From NCBI RefSeq assembly GCF_963675165.1, contig NC_087392.1, positions 4,609,442-4,673,441 of the forward strand: a stretch of DNA of 64,000 nt. Reading direction: 5' to 3'. Position numbers and translations under genes: made by a program. How positions within the stretch are numbered: the first letter of the stretch is position 1; every line of letters starts with the position of its first letter. This document shows, in pieces, positions 18,701-28,739 of the stretch. Under the pieces are notes generated by a model that saw only the letters and a program-made list of their open reading frames with translations, was not told where the DNA came from and searched no databases. The DNA comes from Halichondria panicea. Its lineage: Eukaryota > Porifera > Demospongiae > Suberitida > Halichondriidae.

Positions 18701-20433
18701 GGGATATAGCATAGGGAGACAATATCCAACCTCTCTTTCAGCATCTGTATTAGCTTCTCTGCTTTTGTCTTGTCTGTAACGTTTTGCTTAATACAATGTT
18801 TAATATCCTTTTTCTTGAATCCTAATACTTCGACATATCGATTGACACGATTGAGTTCCTGTAGTGGGCCTGAGGCGTATGAGCGTGATGTAACCAGCAC
18901 AGAACAGTTGTGTAGGCGATTCCCTCGAATTATATCCCAGAAAATAGTATTTTTATTAGATCGTTGCTTACTGCTCAGCTCGTCAAAACCATCAAAGATG
19001 AACATGACTCCCAAACCAAACGTGCCCTTGACGTGATCGAGGATTTCCTCTCTTTCATGTTGCTTAAGGTCGTCAGTGTTTAATAGGTCAGATAATGAGG
19101 CAGCTGTGTGACTTAGTTCCCTTAGTGGTTTGAGAATAACAATGTGGTGGTCCTTGATGAGCTTCCCTTGTGCCCAATCAATGCATATCTTCCTGCTGAG
19201 TGAGGTTTTGCCTACTCCTGGGGCTCCGTCCATTACAACAGTGTACCTTTTTGGTGCAGCTATTTTGGAATCGCCACCTAAAGGCTCGAAGATCTGTTCT
19301 AGCATAATCACTGTCTTTCTCTCGACAATATTGTCCACATTACCAGTAGCGTAATCATACTCGATTGATGGTTGGGGTTTAGCGTGTTTCTTTCTCTCTA
19401 TTAGAGCTAGTTTTGTAAACTTCTCTTTCAATGGTGGTGGCCAATCGTCTGGAAAAGGTGACATCTGTTTGTACCTGTCTTTGAGGAAGCTGGAGTACCT
19501 CACAACACATTCTGGAGTGGGGTCACTGCTAGGTTGTGAGCTACTTGTTGATAAGCTTTTTCTCAAGATTTTTTCTTGTATTTTATCAGCCAATGCATTC
19601 ATTAGAACAGTAGATTGTCTTAAAGCTTTGTCTATTTCTTCCCATGTTAACTTTGTGGCGTTATCTCGTTGTTTTAGGACTTCCCTTAAACAAGTTTCGC
19701 ATGTCCTACGTTCAATTTCAATGCTATCAAGTGTACCTGCATCAAGACCCAGTGCTAGGCCTAGATTGTACCATTTTGAACGAGCTTCGAAAAGTTCTGT
19801 ATACATTTCGTTGAGGTCTATAAACTGATTAGTGCATGTAACCGGTGTTGTTTGACTTGAACTTGCTATAGAATATTCATCAATCTCATTATGTTCATCG
19901 GCAGATTGCAGTGAGTTATCACTTTCATAAGGCTGTATACATGTATCATCACTCTCGTACTGATGTGAGCTACCTACCAACTGATCGAGGTGAACCCTTG
20001 TGGCAGGCGGAATATCTGAAGGACTAGTTTCGCAAATTTTCCTTCCAGTTCCAGTAGTCAACGGACGTGTACATGTAGCTATAGAATTGAGCTGTTGAGG
20101 ACTATCGAAACACACCCTTCTAGCTGGTGGAGTACTCAGACAACCGTAATCTTGAGGACTAGCCTCTATTTGTTCAGTGTTAGTTCTAATGGACGATTGG
20201 AAATGAGCACTTGACTGTGAATGAGTGGTAGTAGTCATCTGAGTGGTGTCTGAAACAGTGATACATTGATCTGTTGTAGTGTGAGAGGAGTGTGGGCCGT
20301 AAACAGTTGGTGGCCAACTAGTGTGTTGAGCTAACGGACTGTGACTGCTCACTTGTTGTGGCTGTTCATTCTTTTGTTCCCCTTGTGTCGATTGAGATAG
20401 ACCCATTGCTTTCGTACATGTGTCTTTATTCAA
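15721..20433 (-). CDS. Death-NACHT-LRR receptor (NLR family)
   Basis: A single open frame of 1570 residues without introns. Residues 1-200 are Ser/Thr/Gln-rich and probably disordered, with two similar motifs PPARRVCFD and PPATRVHLD. Residues about 205-290 fit a Death-fold domain (WYNLGLALGLDAGTLDSIE, CLREVLKQ, TWEEIDKALRQ). Residues about 398-560 are a NACHT ATPase with Walker A GAPGVGKTS (403-411) and Walker B MFIFDGFDEL (477-486). A helical region follows, and residues about 860-1540 hold ribonuclease-inhibitor-type leucine-rich repeats such as LQTLKLDTCQLND and LDVSDNILDGE. This is the layout of animal NLR innate sensors, which bind ligand through the LRRs, oligomerise through NACHT and signal through the Death fold. 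Sponges are known to carry many such genes. All nucleotide-binding residues seen are intact. The ligand is unknown. The upstream start choice is the first Met; MGLSQ ten residues later is an alternative. Confidence 0.92.
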   Translation of the reverse strand: MNKDTCTKAMGLSQSTQGEQKNEQPQQVSSHSPLAQHTSWPPTVYGPHSSHTTTDQCITVSDTTQMTTTTHSQSSAHFQSSIRTNTEQIEASPQDYGCLSTPPARRVCFDSPQQLNSIATCTRPLTTGTGRKICETSPSDIPPATRVHLDQLVGSSHQYESDDTCIQPYESDNSLQSADEHNEIDEYSIASSSQTTPVTCTNQFIDLNEMYTELFEARSKWYNLGLALGLDAGTLDSIEIERRTCETCLREVLKQRDNATKLTWEEIDKALRQSTVLMNALADKIQEKILRKSLSTSSSQPSSDPTPECVVRYSSFLKDRYKQMSPFPDDWPPPLKEKFTKLALIERKKHAKPQPSIEYDYATGNVDNIVERKTVIMLEQIFEPLGGDSKIAAPKRYTVVMDGAPGVGKTSLSRKICIDWAQGKLIKDHHIVILKPLRELSHTAASLSDLLNTDDLKQHEREEILDHVKGTFGLGVMFIFDGFDELSSKQRSNKNTIFWDIIRGNRLHNCSVLVTSRSYASGPLQELNRVNRYVEVLGFKKKDIKHCIKQNVTDKTKAEKLIQMLKERLDIVSLCYIPLNCRIVLYVYQQQDTLPDTLTQLYEVFILYTVKHYKNKIFQEREHEIDYDQIEHANTIKKLPTQVIKCLDCLSETAFTGMTQDKLVFEYTEVTEEKGTLSLGLLNLIKCMGVMEAHYYQFLHLTIQEFLAARHLALTKSNKDKLEFITSKIGDDRFRMTLLFLSGLTQLDFLPIEQAFPAPKSIDTNKRSCFLFLAHLQYESRQTTYNWLLPCLVINSLNLSKQSLSQFDCLVLANFLALTPKDHVWNEINLSECSLNNDCFKTIITKKHSLRDVPVLCLTKQLDVTSNEVNAEDILMPLLSEESKVDSINISIPHHESCTQLGGAIVKRLRKLKKLINFNFRQHLSYHDQTVLSNREMIIPTHSKICSGILTTCFKFIRPEILKQLSLAGLKAFEDCPDCSGSGDEAWESVCSVIKNSKRIKHLQLHKSQFHLNDITTLITALQNKRNLRTLHLYGDKISHEGLTHFRNNLPLNVRGHISISNKVKLAMSVHEDKLVHVDIESPDEYIHDFDSEDLFMPFKPLLEEDLPLELHGVTVTTKSFVSKALLRSIGNSKTVTSLTIANLSKKNFTKCAGNFQDMLKKTNRLQTLKLDTCQLNDTAIKQLEDGLSLNSTVALKLEDSSWRYYSWEDSSWLNALLTVKSQNLCELNLRCTLNEEYVKQLSEIVTTCKQLQVLKVILKDNSESFFHVLSENQSLRELSVQTTGKMAVLLFQTLPSTSITTLDLSAPFNSEGFGNEGSLAFKQYIRGSKVLTVLRVDQFRLTEEAFKGITFTKDSPLKKLSLNNNYEVKKGWTELFNGLCSSCITTLDVSDNILDGEECCTALKCLLINNKTLTVLKISRRSKTNDDVVCCIADTLSQNCSLMELTISKYTLSILGCTKLFESLHENTTLNTLDCSEAYLQELDPKDEVAKSVCEMLIHNQGLQNLNIADKLIEGHLKEFATAYIQRKPVLDLTVGKLEDELVKEIEGLETDTDKEYNIKNKHKPLLQI

Positions 20434-20940
20434 TAAGCTGTATGTATAAAAAACAATTACATATAAGCTTAGTGCTTGTATAAGTCTTCTTTGCTGGCAC
20501 TTACATTGTTTGTAGATAAGAAAATACTGTTCACGTTCCTTTGACAGACCTCAAACAATGTCTAAACGGCACAACTTGTACTGAATGCTTTATCATGTAG
20601 TGTACTGTTTGTTGTCTCTGTGGTCTGCTCTAGGTAAACATTGGTCACATGACTATCATTATATCATTGTGATTGTCGGCACTATAGCTTCGGGCATTAG
20701 CTGAAGTATTTCTTCAGCTTCTGGTCAATGAATTGTCTAATTGTGAGAGCCTTAATTAAGGGCCATGTGAGAGCTTATATAGAGCATGATGGTTGAAGCT
20801 ATAGCCCTATTTTACACAGGACATCATGCACAACATATTGATCTTATTTTATGGTGCATCCATGCCTATTAATTTTTAATGATCGATCATAATGTAAGGT
20901 AGGGATGTGTGTGATGGTATATATCCATTTTCTTATATTA
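20434..20940. other. 5' flank of the NLR gene
   Basis: No gene is seen here. This is the expected promoter region of the minus-strand NLR. Around 20690-20730 there is a small inverted motif (AGCTTCGGGCATTAGCTGAAG). No convincing TATA box or operator-like repeat was recognised. Confidence 0.4.
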
Positions 20941-20989
20941 GACAAGAGATGCACAGGGAGATTGCTACTATGCTGACACGTGAGCTATA

Positions 20990-22062
20990 TATTAGTCCAA
21001 CCAAACTGACATCGATGGGTATATGGTGGACCTGAACTACGAGGCCTGGCTGGCAGCTGATGTAAGGTAGGGATGTGTGTGATGGTGTATGGTGGACCTG
21101 AACTACGAGGCCTGGCTAGCAGTTGATATAAGGTAGGGATGTGTGATGGTATATGGTGGACCTGAACTATGAGGCCAGGCTGGCAACTGATATAAAAGAT
21201 GTGTGTGATGGTGTATGGTGGACCTGAACTACGAGGCCTGGCTGGCAGCTGATGTAAGGTAGGGATGTGTGTGATGGTGTATGGTGGACCTGAACTACGA
21301 GGCCTGGCTGGCAGCTGATGTAAGGTAGGGATGTGTGATGGTGTATGGTGGACCTGAACTACGAGGCCTGGCTGGCAGCTGATGTAAGGTAGGGATGTGT
21401 GATGGTGTATGGTGGACCTGAACTACGAGGCCTGGCTGGCAGCTGATGTAAGGTAGGGATGTGTGATGGTGTATGGTGGACCTGAACTACGAGGCCTGGC
21501 TGGCAGCTGATGTAAGGTAGGGATGTGTGATGGTGTATGGTGGACCTGAACTACGAGGCCTGGCTGGCAGCTAATCTAAGGTAGGGATGTGTGTGATGGT
21601 ATATGGTGGACCTGAACTACGAGGCCTGACTGGCAGCTGATGTAAGGTAGGGATGTGTGTGATGGTGTATGGTGGACCTGAACTACGAGGCCTGGCTGGC
21701 AGCTGATGTAAGGTAGGGATGTGTGATGGTGTATGGTGGACCTGAACTACGAGGCCTGGCTGGCAGCTGATGTAAGGTAGGGATGTGTGTGATGGTGTAT
21801 GGTGGACCTGAACTACGAGGCCTGACTGGCAGCTGATGTAAGGTAGGGATGTGTGTGATGGTATATGGTGGACCTGAACTACGAGGCCTGGCTGGCAGCT
21901 GATGTAAGGTAGGGATGTGTGTGATGGTGTATGGTGGACCTGAACTACGAGGCCTGGCTGGCAGCTGATGTAAGGTAGGGATGTGTGATGGTGTATGGTG
22001 GACCTGAACTACGAGGCCTGGCTGGCAGCTGATGTAAGGTAGGGATGTGTGTGATGGTGTAT
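20990..22062 (+). repeat. Satellite array, 16 copies of a 64/66-bp unit
   Basis: The unit contains GGTGGACCTGAACTACGAGG, CCTGGCTGGCAGCTGATGTA and GGTAGGGATG. Sixteen copies can be counted, most differing only by one extra TG (64 or 66 bases). Early copies are more divergent and the central ones are nearly identical, as expected for recent unequal crossing over or slippage. One frame of each unit reads MVDLNYEAWLAAD and then hits GTAAGG, a good splice donor, so the array may be an amplified exon edge. The sequence at 20941-21016, before the array, also looks like a short exon (acceptor TATTAG, donor GG|GTATAT), but its gene is not recognised. Confidence 0.9.
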
Positions 22063-22155
22063 GAATGCACAGGTCTACTTGGAATCCAACACAGAGAAAA
22101 TAGTGTACAGTTCACATGCAGTTATACACGTATACCTTATTGTTATACTTTTATA

Positions 22156-22412
22156 AACGGGTACTAATTTTAGTGAATTTGTAATTAACGTTAAATTAAG
22201 TACGCGCTAATAATAAAACGCAATTAAAAATGATGAATCTCAATAAAAAAATTTGCTTTTTTTAATGTACTTTTGTATAATGTAATGTACTTTTTAGAGT
22301 ATGCTAAGCAAGCTAGCCCTTTTTTCATCTGTATCTGACTCCAAACTTTCCATTCAACGAGATATTATTGTGGTAATGAATGCTACAAATCCGCCAAAAT
22401 TAGTACCCTAAA
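22156..22412. repeat. MITE with GGGTACTAATTTT ends
   Basis: GGGTACTAATTTTAG near 22158 is mirrored by CCAAAATTAGTACCC near 22396. The 250-base interior is AT-rich and non-coding. Confidence 0.5.
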
Positions 22413-23107
22413 AACAGAGAAAAATCTGAAAATTATTGCCCGTCTATAATAGTAACATTAAGGTAATGCATGTTTAACCTTCCTTATAGCAAAAAATATT
22501 GTACATTGACAGGGATGTACACACACTGATCTGTGTAGACAAAAAAATTAGCTAGAAATGTGTTGTGCTTGTGGATTGAACCACTTTAACATTCTAACCA
22601 CCTCTGCTTATGGTCGTCATGGTTGTGCCCTCGATCAACCTGAGTGTACTCATTTTCTGATGATATGGCCCAATACCTACTAGACCAGTGGCAGTACTCC
22701 CCAAACCCTCTGTGCTATTGTGTGTTCACTTGCTATGGACTCTCTTTGGTTGTAATGGTAGAGCTTGTCTCAGTGGAGAAACTGCATGGCTGCAATGCTA
22801 CATATTTATAGGACCTCCTATAGTCTACTGGTTTGTGGTAAAATAATGAGGGTAAGACCATATGTATGTATCTGGAAAGAGCTCAGTGACTCAGTTACTG
22901 AATTGCTGTTTCGTTGTGACTAGCTGGCTATACCTTGTCATCGTCGGTGAGCTTTGAAGACCAGAGTTTTCAGTAAAAGAATTACATCATTTTGAGAGTT
23001 AGCCAGTGCGCATACGTGTATTATCCTTGTGACTTGAAATTGTATTATTGTACACTTTCTCATTCATCGTTGTACAATACTCAAACACTTGCATACACAT
23101 TCACAGA
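22413..23107. other. Non-coding stretch
   Basis: No gene, RNA gene or repeat could be supported in this stretch. Confidence 0.35.
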
Positions 23108-23297
23108 GCAGGGTGTCATACAGGGGGTGGGATATCCCCCCCTAGCTCCAATTCCCCTCCCCTTTCAAGTACTAGAGTAGTTGTATGACTGAGTGTCCAT
23201 AGCTGGGTATTGAAATAACAGTTGACCTTTTTTTTAGCAAAATTTTCTGGTTACTTTTCTCATTTCCCTCAAAATACTGTATGACACCCTGCAGAGC
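23108..23297. mobile_element. MITE with CAGGGTGTCATACAG ends
   Basis: The element begins CAGGGTGTCATACAGG and ends CTGTATGACACCCTG, a 15-base terminal inverted repeat. It is flanked by CAGAG on both sides, a likely target duplication. A decayed relative lies at about 14400-14570. CAGGG ends are frequent in hAT elements, but those duplicate 8 bases, so the superfamily is left open. Confidence 0.6.
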
Positions 23298-24241
23298 TTA
23301 TAACAGCACAGCAAGACGACATTCAAAAAGTGATACTATAATTATACTAACATGAGTGATTGATACTAACGACTACATGTATTGGCTACCTTGACTTGTG
23401 CTATCTCCCTGAATGCATGTGCTTAGCTTCATGCGTGCTTGTACCACCACCACTTTGTATACAGTTACAATGTCATGACATGTACAGCCAGTGTTGATAC
23501 ATCACTACATCCGATTGACAATCATCATTAACCTAAACGAATGGTTAAAAATTGTAATTGTCTATTGACTGCCAATCTAGGCTATACTCATTCTTGCACA
23601 TGTTCATGACGTTGTAATAGATAGACGTACGGCTCACTCCTCCTGCTTGCTTGTTTCCACGTTTTTTGGTGCTTTCCCCGCCCAATCCTAACAAGATCAT
23701 GTGTTTTGATGTACTGTACATGTTTGTATTGCAATGTCACTTTCCATCACCAGATTGCTTTCCCTTGTAGATAATTATTGGGTTCGTAAGTTTGAGGTAT
23801 GGTGTCCAGCCATGACAGTCATAGCGCACTAGGGTGAGTGCTTGTGTGTACAGTACTGCTCTCACTGCATGTCATCGATCTACACAGTGTATGGTATTTG
23901 CTCTATGTGAAGGGACTGACTTGTGTACGATTCACTGCAGGTTACCAACAGGACAGGTCTCAGATGAGATATGAGCAATCGTGATAACTTTGATGTCATC
24001 CTTACAATGTATATGTACTATCATTAATTTAATATCCTACTCTGGCACTTGTTTAATCCCAGTGGTTCCAACTTTAAGACTGTTGACATTTGTGTTAACC
24101 TGACCTACATAATTTATAGCTGTAGGTACAATGTGTGCATCTGTTGTGAGCATTCTACACAACTGCTATAGATCTCAAGCACACAGTTGAATCTGTTCAC
24201 TCAATGCATCAGTTATGGTCTATCCCTGTGTCTCCATGCAG
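23298..24241. other. Intronic-looking stretch upstream of the helicase exon
   Basis: No gene was recognised. The last about 240 bases are homologous to 43070-43311, which precedes the paralogous helicase exon. Confidence 0.4.
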
Positions 24242-25208
24242 GTACAATGTGTGTATAGGTCAGGCTGAGGACAGGAAGTTTTAGGAAGCTCTCTCTAGAC
24301 TGTCTCGTACTAGACGAGGGACACATGCTCAAGAACAGGAACTTACTGCAATACACACACCTCATGAAAATACAGGTATGCTCACAAACATAGTGTGCTT
24401 CTGTGCAAGGCTTGTAGTATATTGAGCGTGTGTACACATGCATACTTAAAGTGTGTTTAATGTTGTGTGGAGTTAGTAAATATATGCAGTGGGTGATCAC
24501 ATGTACAGACTTGCAACTGTACCAGAGACTGTAATGATTATGATGTCTCTTTGTGCCTGTAGTGCGCTGTACAGCAAATCTCTATATTTGCCCTGTCATG
24601 CTCAAACCTTGTCCCAATGACTCACACAATCGTGTGGTATTGCTACAGGCTAAGAGGAGACTCCTGCTCACGGGGACTACACTACAGAACAACCTGCTGG
24701 AGCTCATGTCTCTACTCAGTTTCGTTATTCCTTTCAAACAGTTCTCTGCTCAAATCAGAAACACCTTCTCTAGAGCTAGGGTGAGTGATTCAATAGGAGG
24801 TTGCCCTTGAGTTATGAGAACTATAATAATTAAAATAGATATTCTGGAAACTTAAAGAGAGCTCTTATATTGGATGTATTTTCCAGGAGATAAATTAAAT
24901 TTTGTCATTCCCAGTATATACAATGTAGTTCAAAGTTTTACTACACTGCCCCCCCCCTCCCCCCCCCCCCCACACACACACATGCACTCCACAGAGAGTG
25001 GACAAGTCGAGTGCCTACTACCAGGAGCAAGCAAGACAGGCCAAGCAGATCATGGCACCCTTCACACTGCAGAGGCTCAAGTTACAAGTGTTGAGTCAGC
25101 TCCCGGCCAAGGTGTCCAGTACGGAGCATTGTCAGCTGACGGATACTCAGTGGACGTTGTACAGGGGCGTGGTGGAGAGGTTACTCATGGTCAATCAGGG
25201 TCGACATG
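24242..25208 (+). pseudogene. SMARCAD1-like helicase, exons for motifs II-III and end of lobe 1
   Basis: Three exons in correct order: 24242-24375, 24649-24780 and 24995-25208. They carry the motif II block (VLDEGHMLKN, DEGH box), motif III (RRLLLTGTTLQNNLLELMSLLSF) and the YYQEQARQAKQIM-LQRLKLQVLSQLP segment, all typical of SMARCAD1/Fun30 remodellers. Exon 1 lacks two T residues in GAAGTTTTAGGAAG (the copy at 43312 has GAGTTCTTTAGGAAG), which shifts the frame and gives a stop before the DEGH box. Exons 2 and 3 are open with good splice sites. Upstream ATPase exons (motif I) are not in place to the left. SMARCAD1 slides and evicts nucleosomes in the nucleus; this copy should not make a full enzyme. 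Confidence 0.75.
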
Positions 25209-25682
25209 GTGAGTGCCTGCAGGGGAATGTTGTGTGTTGGGAGATTGTGGCTAGTTTGTGTTGTGGGCTAGTCGTAAGAGAGGCAGTGGGTATGGTTTGA
25301 TGTGCAGAGATTGCTTTCCGTTCACAGTCCCTCAAAAATTGTGTTGTCCTCAATATTGTAGCAGATGCATGGTTGTCAATTGACCTGCTATGTTATCATG
25401 CAACTCTTAACAAGTTATTATTTACTGAGTAAGTATACTGCTCGTTCAGTTAAAGTAATTAACCTACCGTATAACTGATATTTGACGATTTAACTAATCT
25501 AAGTTTATATTTATAGTTCGCCAATGTTTTAGGAACTGCGTGTCAATTGCCAATTACTTTTCATCGATCTGCTAAATTTAAGGCTGAGCTAATTTATTTA
25601 TTGTCTGCTGTCTGCTGTCATGATGATTTGCAACATATTGTCAAATATTTTACTAACATAACACAAAAGAATAAATTTGGCA

Positions 25683-27881
25683 CTATTTAAAAGTAACTAT
25701 TTCACATTTTTTTAGTGCACCAACTCCTCCCATCACCATCAGTTTGTTCCCAGGGAGGGGAGCAGTGGAGCATGCATATCGAAGTGTTGAAATTTGACTA
25801 ATAACAGTCCATGATGTCTTGTTGTACTGATATATGTCCTTGGTGTTATCTATATTGGAGTCCAGCCCACCCACTGCTAGCAGGTGGCCATTGATAGTGA
25901 CAAGAGTGGAATAGTAAACTGGCAAATTGGCAATCTTCTCCCATATAGCTGAGCTTGGCTGGGACTGAGTTAGTTGTCTTAATGAGCATTTGTACACTGA
26001 ATACTTCTCTTGAGCATCCTCAGCTCGTGGGTGTATGTACACAAAGTCTCCACAGGTCGTTGTTGATGGGCGACTGGTTGGCACAGGTAATGAGCTAACA
26101 ATAGACCATCGCATGTTAGCAGTGTTTAATATTTCGACCGTACTTAAACTTTTTGGATCACCCCATCCTCCAGTGACTACAAGTGTGTTGTTAGCGTACA
26201 CAGCTCCAGGCCACCACCGTCTGGTTGGCATGGAAGGGAAGCGTTCGTCGATGCATTTGTTGTTAATGTAGCTGTAGAGGTTGTTACTATGGCTTCCCCC
26301 CACAGTTGTGAGCATGTCATCAACACTGACAACAGTGAAGTGCCTGTTAGGGCAAGGTGGTAACTTGTGCCACTGATTGTTGCTGAACTCATAAACAGTT
26401 TTACTTCCGTATGGATTAAAGTATACCTTGTCTCCAATCACGGCTGATGATCCAGACCCCATATCAACAAGTGCATCAGGTAGTGACCCTATTGTAACAG
26501 GTTTCATTGGTGTAGCTTGCTCATCTTGCAGTGCAACTTGGTGCATTCGAGTTGATAGATCGTAAATTTCCTCGTTCTTGCCTACCAGCGTTTGTCTCAG
26601 TTGAGTGACTTCTCTGTGTCGTTGATCTATGGCTTGTTTGAGGGCAACAGTGTACTCCTCACTTGATTGCAACTCTTCGTTGAGTCTTCTCAGCTGTCTC
26701 TCCCTGGCTTCACCCTCATGTTGAAGGGTTGCTTTATCTTGTTGAAGGGTTTGGATTTCAGTGTCTTTTGTATCTAACTGTTCTTTGTGTTGTGTAATTA
26801 TCTCTTGATTTTCTGCTATAATCTGGTCATTTGTTTGTAGCTGTGTGTCTTTTTCTGTAATTTGCTTATCTTTTTCTGTGATAATGCGTTGGTTTGCTTG
26901 TAGTTGTTCATTTTTCTCTCTGAGCATCTGGTGCAAGTCTTGTTGGGAGCTTTCCTGGTACCGTGGTGTCCTCTTGAGAGCATCTAGTGTTTGGCAGAGC
27001 TGTTGGGAAGATGGTCGTTCAACATCTCTGTCTTTGAGGCAGTGGCGAGCAATTGGCAGTAGAGAGTGGGTGGGCTCAATCAGGCTTATGTGGGCTTGAC
27101 GTCTTTCCTGTTCTGGGATTGCTATTTTAGCCTCAATTGTGCGACTTGAGTTTCGTGGATGGGGAACTTGAATACTTTCAAATCGATCTGTTGGCTTTGG
27201 AAACTGTCGAGTTGTAGTCTGAACTAGAAGAACACCAAATGAGAAGTTGTCTAGTTTCTCTGTGTACACTGGTGGTTCGTTTAGTGCCTCCGGAGACATG
27301 AAGGCTGGTGTTCCCGGGCATGTGGTCATTGTGGCTAGTCGGCTGACGTTTATTTCCCTGAATTTGGACATTCCGAAATCGGTGACTTTGGCTCGAGTGC
27401 CTGCAATGAGTAGGACGTTGTTACTGGAGAGGTCGCGATGGATGATCCCATTGGAGTGGAGAAAGGCAAGTGCTTGAGCTATGTCATAGGAGAGGTTGAC
27501 TTGGATGTGGTAGGGAATGTCTCCAGGTGATGACTCCAGGAAGTGTGTCAGACTCTCATCCATGAGCTCCATGAGAAGAACTGGTGCATTTGTGTCGGGA
27601 TCACGATAGGTCCCCAAGTACTGCACAATGTTAGGGTGGTTGATACGACTCAGAAATGCACACTCTGTTTCGAATCTTCTAAACGGGTGTCTATGTTCTT
27701 TACCAGAATCTGGAACAATCATTTGGAAGAGCACTGGATAGAGTAGCTTGGCAGCACAGAGTAGCTGGTCACACTTGGCTTTACACACTGCCCCGTAGGA
27801 GCCAGTTCCAAGGGTATCATTCTTGAAGAGTTGAACATTTCTGAATATGTACTCTTGTTCACGGTCTTGTCTCTCAGCCAT
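25683..27881 (-). CDS. Kinase-coiled coil-Kelch protein, copy 3 (intact)
   Basis: A single open frame of 732 residues, intronless. The kinase domain has the GTGSYGAV loop, CAAK lysine, HRDLSSNN, DFG and SPE motifs at the same positions as in copy 2, and its C-lobe cassette is of the copy-2 type (FESIQVPHPRN). The coiled coil differs from copy 2: it has extra KDKQITEKD and KDTEIQTLQQDK heptads. The Kelch domain (about 455-732) has TVGG, VTGGWGD, AVGGLD and VMGG turns but differs at many surface positions from copy 2, e.g. a shorter loop after TTVGG. The stop falls in TTTAAATAG. It lies antisense between helicase exons 24995-25208 and 28128-28339. It is likely functional; partner unknown. Confidence 0.9.
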   Translation of the reverse strand: MAERQDREQEYIFRNVQLFKNDTLGTGSYGAVCKAKCDQLLCAAKLLYPVLFQMIVPDSGKEHRHPFRRFETECAFLSRINHPNIVQYLGTYRDPDTNAPVLLMELMDESLTHFLESSPGDIPYHIQVNLSYDIAQALAFLHSNGIIHRDLSSNNVLLIAGTRAKVTDFGMSKFREINVSRLATMTTCPGTPAFMSPEALNEPPVYTEKLDNFSFGVLLVQTTTRQFPKPTDRFESIQVPHPRNSSRTIEAKIAIPEQERRQAHISLIEPTHSLLPIARHCLKDRDVERPSSQQLCQTLDALKRTPRYQESSQQDLHQMLREKNEQLQANQRIITEKDKQITEKDTQLQTNDQIIAENQEIITQHKEQLDTKDTEIQTLQQDKATLQHEGEARERQLRRLNEELQSSEEYTVALKQAIDQRHREVTQLRQTLVGKNEEIYDLSTRMHQVALQDEQATPMKPVTIGSLPDALVDMGSGSSAVIGDKVYFNPYGSKTVYEFSNNQWHKLPPCPNRHFTVVSVDDMLTTVGGSHSNNLYSYINNKCIDERFPSMPTRRWWPGAVYANNTLVVTGGWGDPKSLSTVEILNTANMRWSIVSSLPVPTSRPSTTTCGDFVYIHPRAEDAQEKYSVYKCSLRQLTQSQPSSAIWEKIANLPVYYSTLVTINGHLLAVGGLDSNIDNTKDIYQYNKTSWTVISQISTLRYACSTAPLPGNKLMVMGGVGALKKCEIVTFK

Positions 27882-28127
27882 AGTTATTGGTGTACACTTT
27901 AAGCTAGCTAGAAAAGAGGTGGATGGTTTTTGTGAGCTTTTTGGGTGTCAGTGTTAGGCATTTGCAGTTTATTCATGGTGATTTGCATTGTTTTGTACCA
28001 TGGTTACAGAAGTAATGAATATAGCTTTTAATTATGTATTGTTCACCTTTTCATTGAATTGTGTTGTGTATCTGTTCTGCATTGTACATCTTTGTACCCC
28101 ATACTGGGCACCCCCTCTCCACTACAG

Positions 28128-28339
28128 GTGATGAGCTCAACAAGAGGATGGACGTGATGGACCTTCGCAAGGCCACCAACCATCCCCTACTCCTGAGACA
28201 CCACTACACTGACCACACCCTACACTGCATGGTGAGAGACATCCTAAAGGAGTCCAGTCACACAGATGCTGCTCCCAACCTCGTGTGGGAGGATATGAGT
28301 GTAATGTCCGATTTGAGCTACACAACCACTGTACAAGGT
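28128..28339 (+). pseudogene. SMARCAD1-like helicase exon between the RecA lobes, copy to the right of kinase 3
   Basis: This is the best copy of the exon. It is open through LRKATNHPLLLRHHYTDH, MVRDILKESSHTDAAPNLVW and EDMSVMSDL, matching [41 protein letters not shown]-type sequence of SMARCAD1. The exon follows the 24995 exon in normal gene order, with kinase copy 3 occupying the intron on the other strand. The exons that should come next (motifs IV-V) are absent; instead N-terminal exons restart at about 28740. Hence it is part of a broken unit. Confidence 0.7.
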
Positions 28340-28739
28340 GTGAAGTGTGAGGGTGTGAGGGTGTGTGGGTGTTTAGTAATGTATAGGATAAAAGGATCGG
28401 AAATGATTGGGTTTGTGGATTGCAGAGTTTATGTCTTTAGTAGCTCAATATATATGTACACACGTACACACGATGCATTATTGTTGGTCATTATTAGGAG
28501 GTGTGATCACATGCTACGTAATGCACATGTACACACATATGTAGTCACTATCAGAATACGCCCTACCCGGGAGCTTGGTGGGAATGTTAGGAAAATTTGA
28601 AAAAGAATGTAACAACATTTTCGTTGCCTAATTTCATTTTTCCCCCCACTATAGGGTGATCGTGTGTTGGTGTTCAAACGTATCATTTAGCGACAGTTTC
28701 GTACAAGTGAAAGGTGTCTCAGTAAAGACACTATAGAGG

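Noticed and set aside
20990-22062. CRISPR-like regular repeats
   Set aside because: The units are head-to-tail without unique spacers and the genome is eukaryotic; this is satellite DNA.
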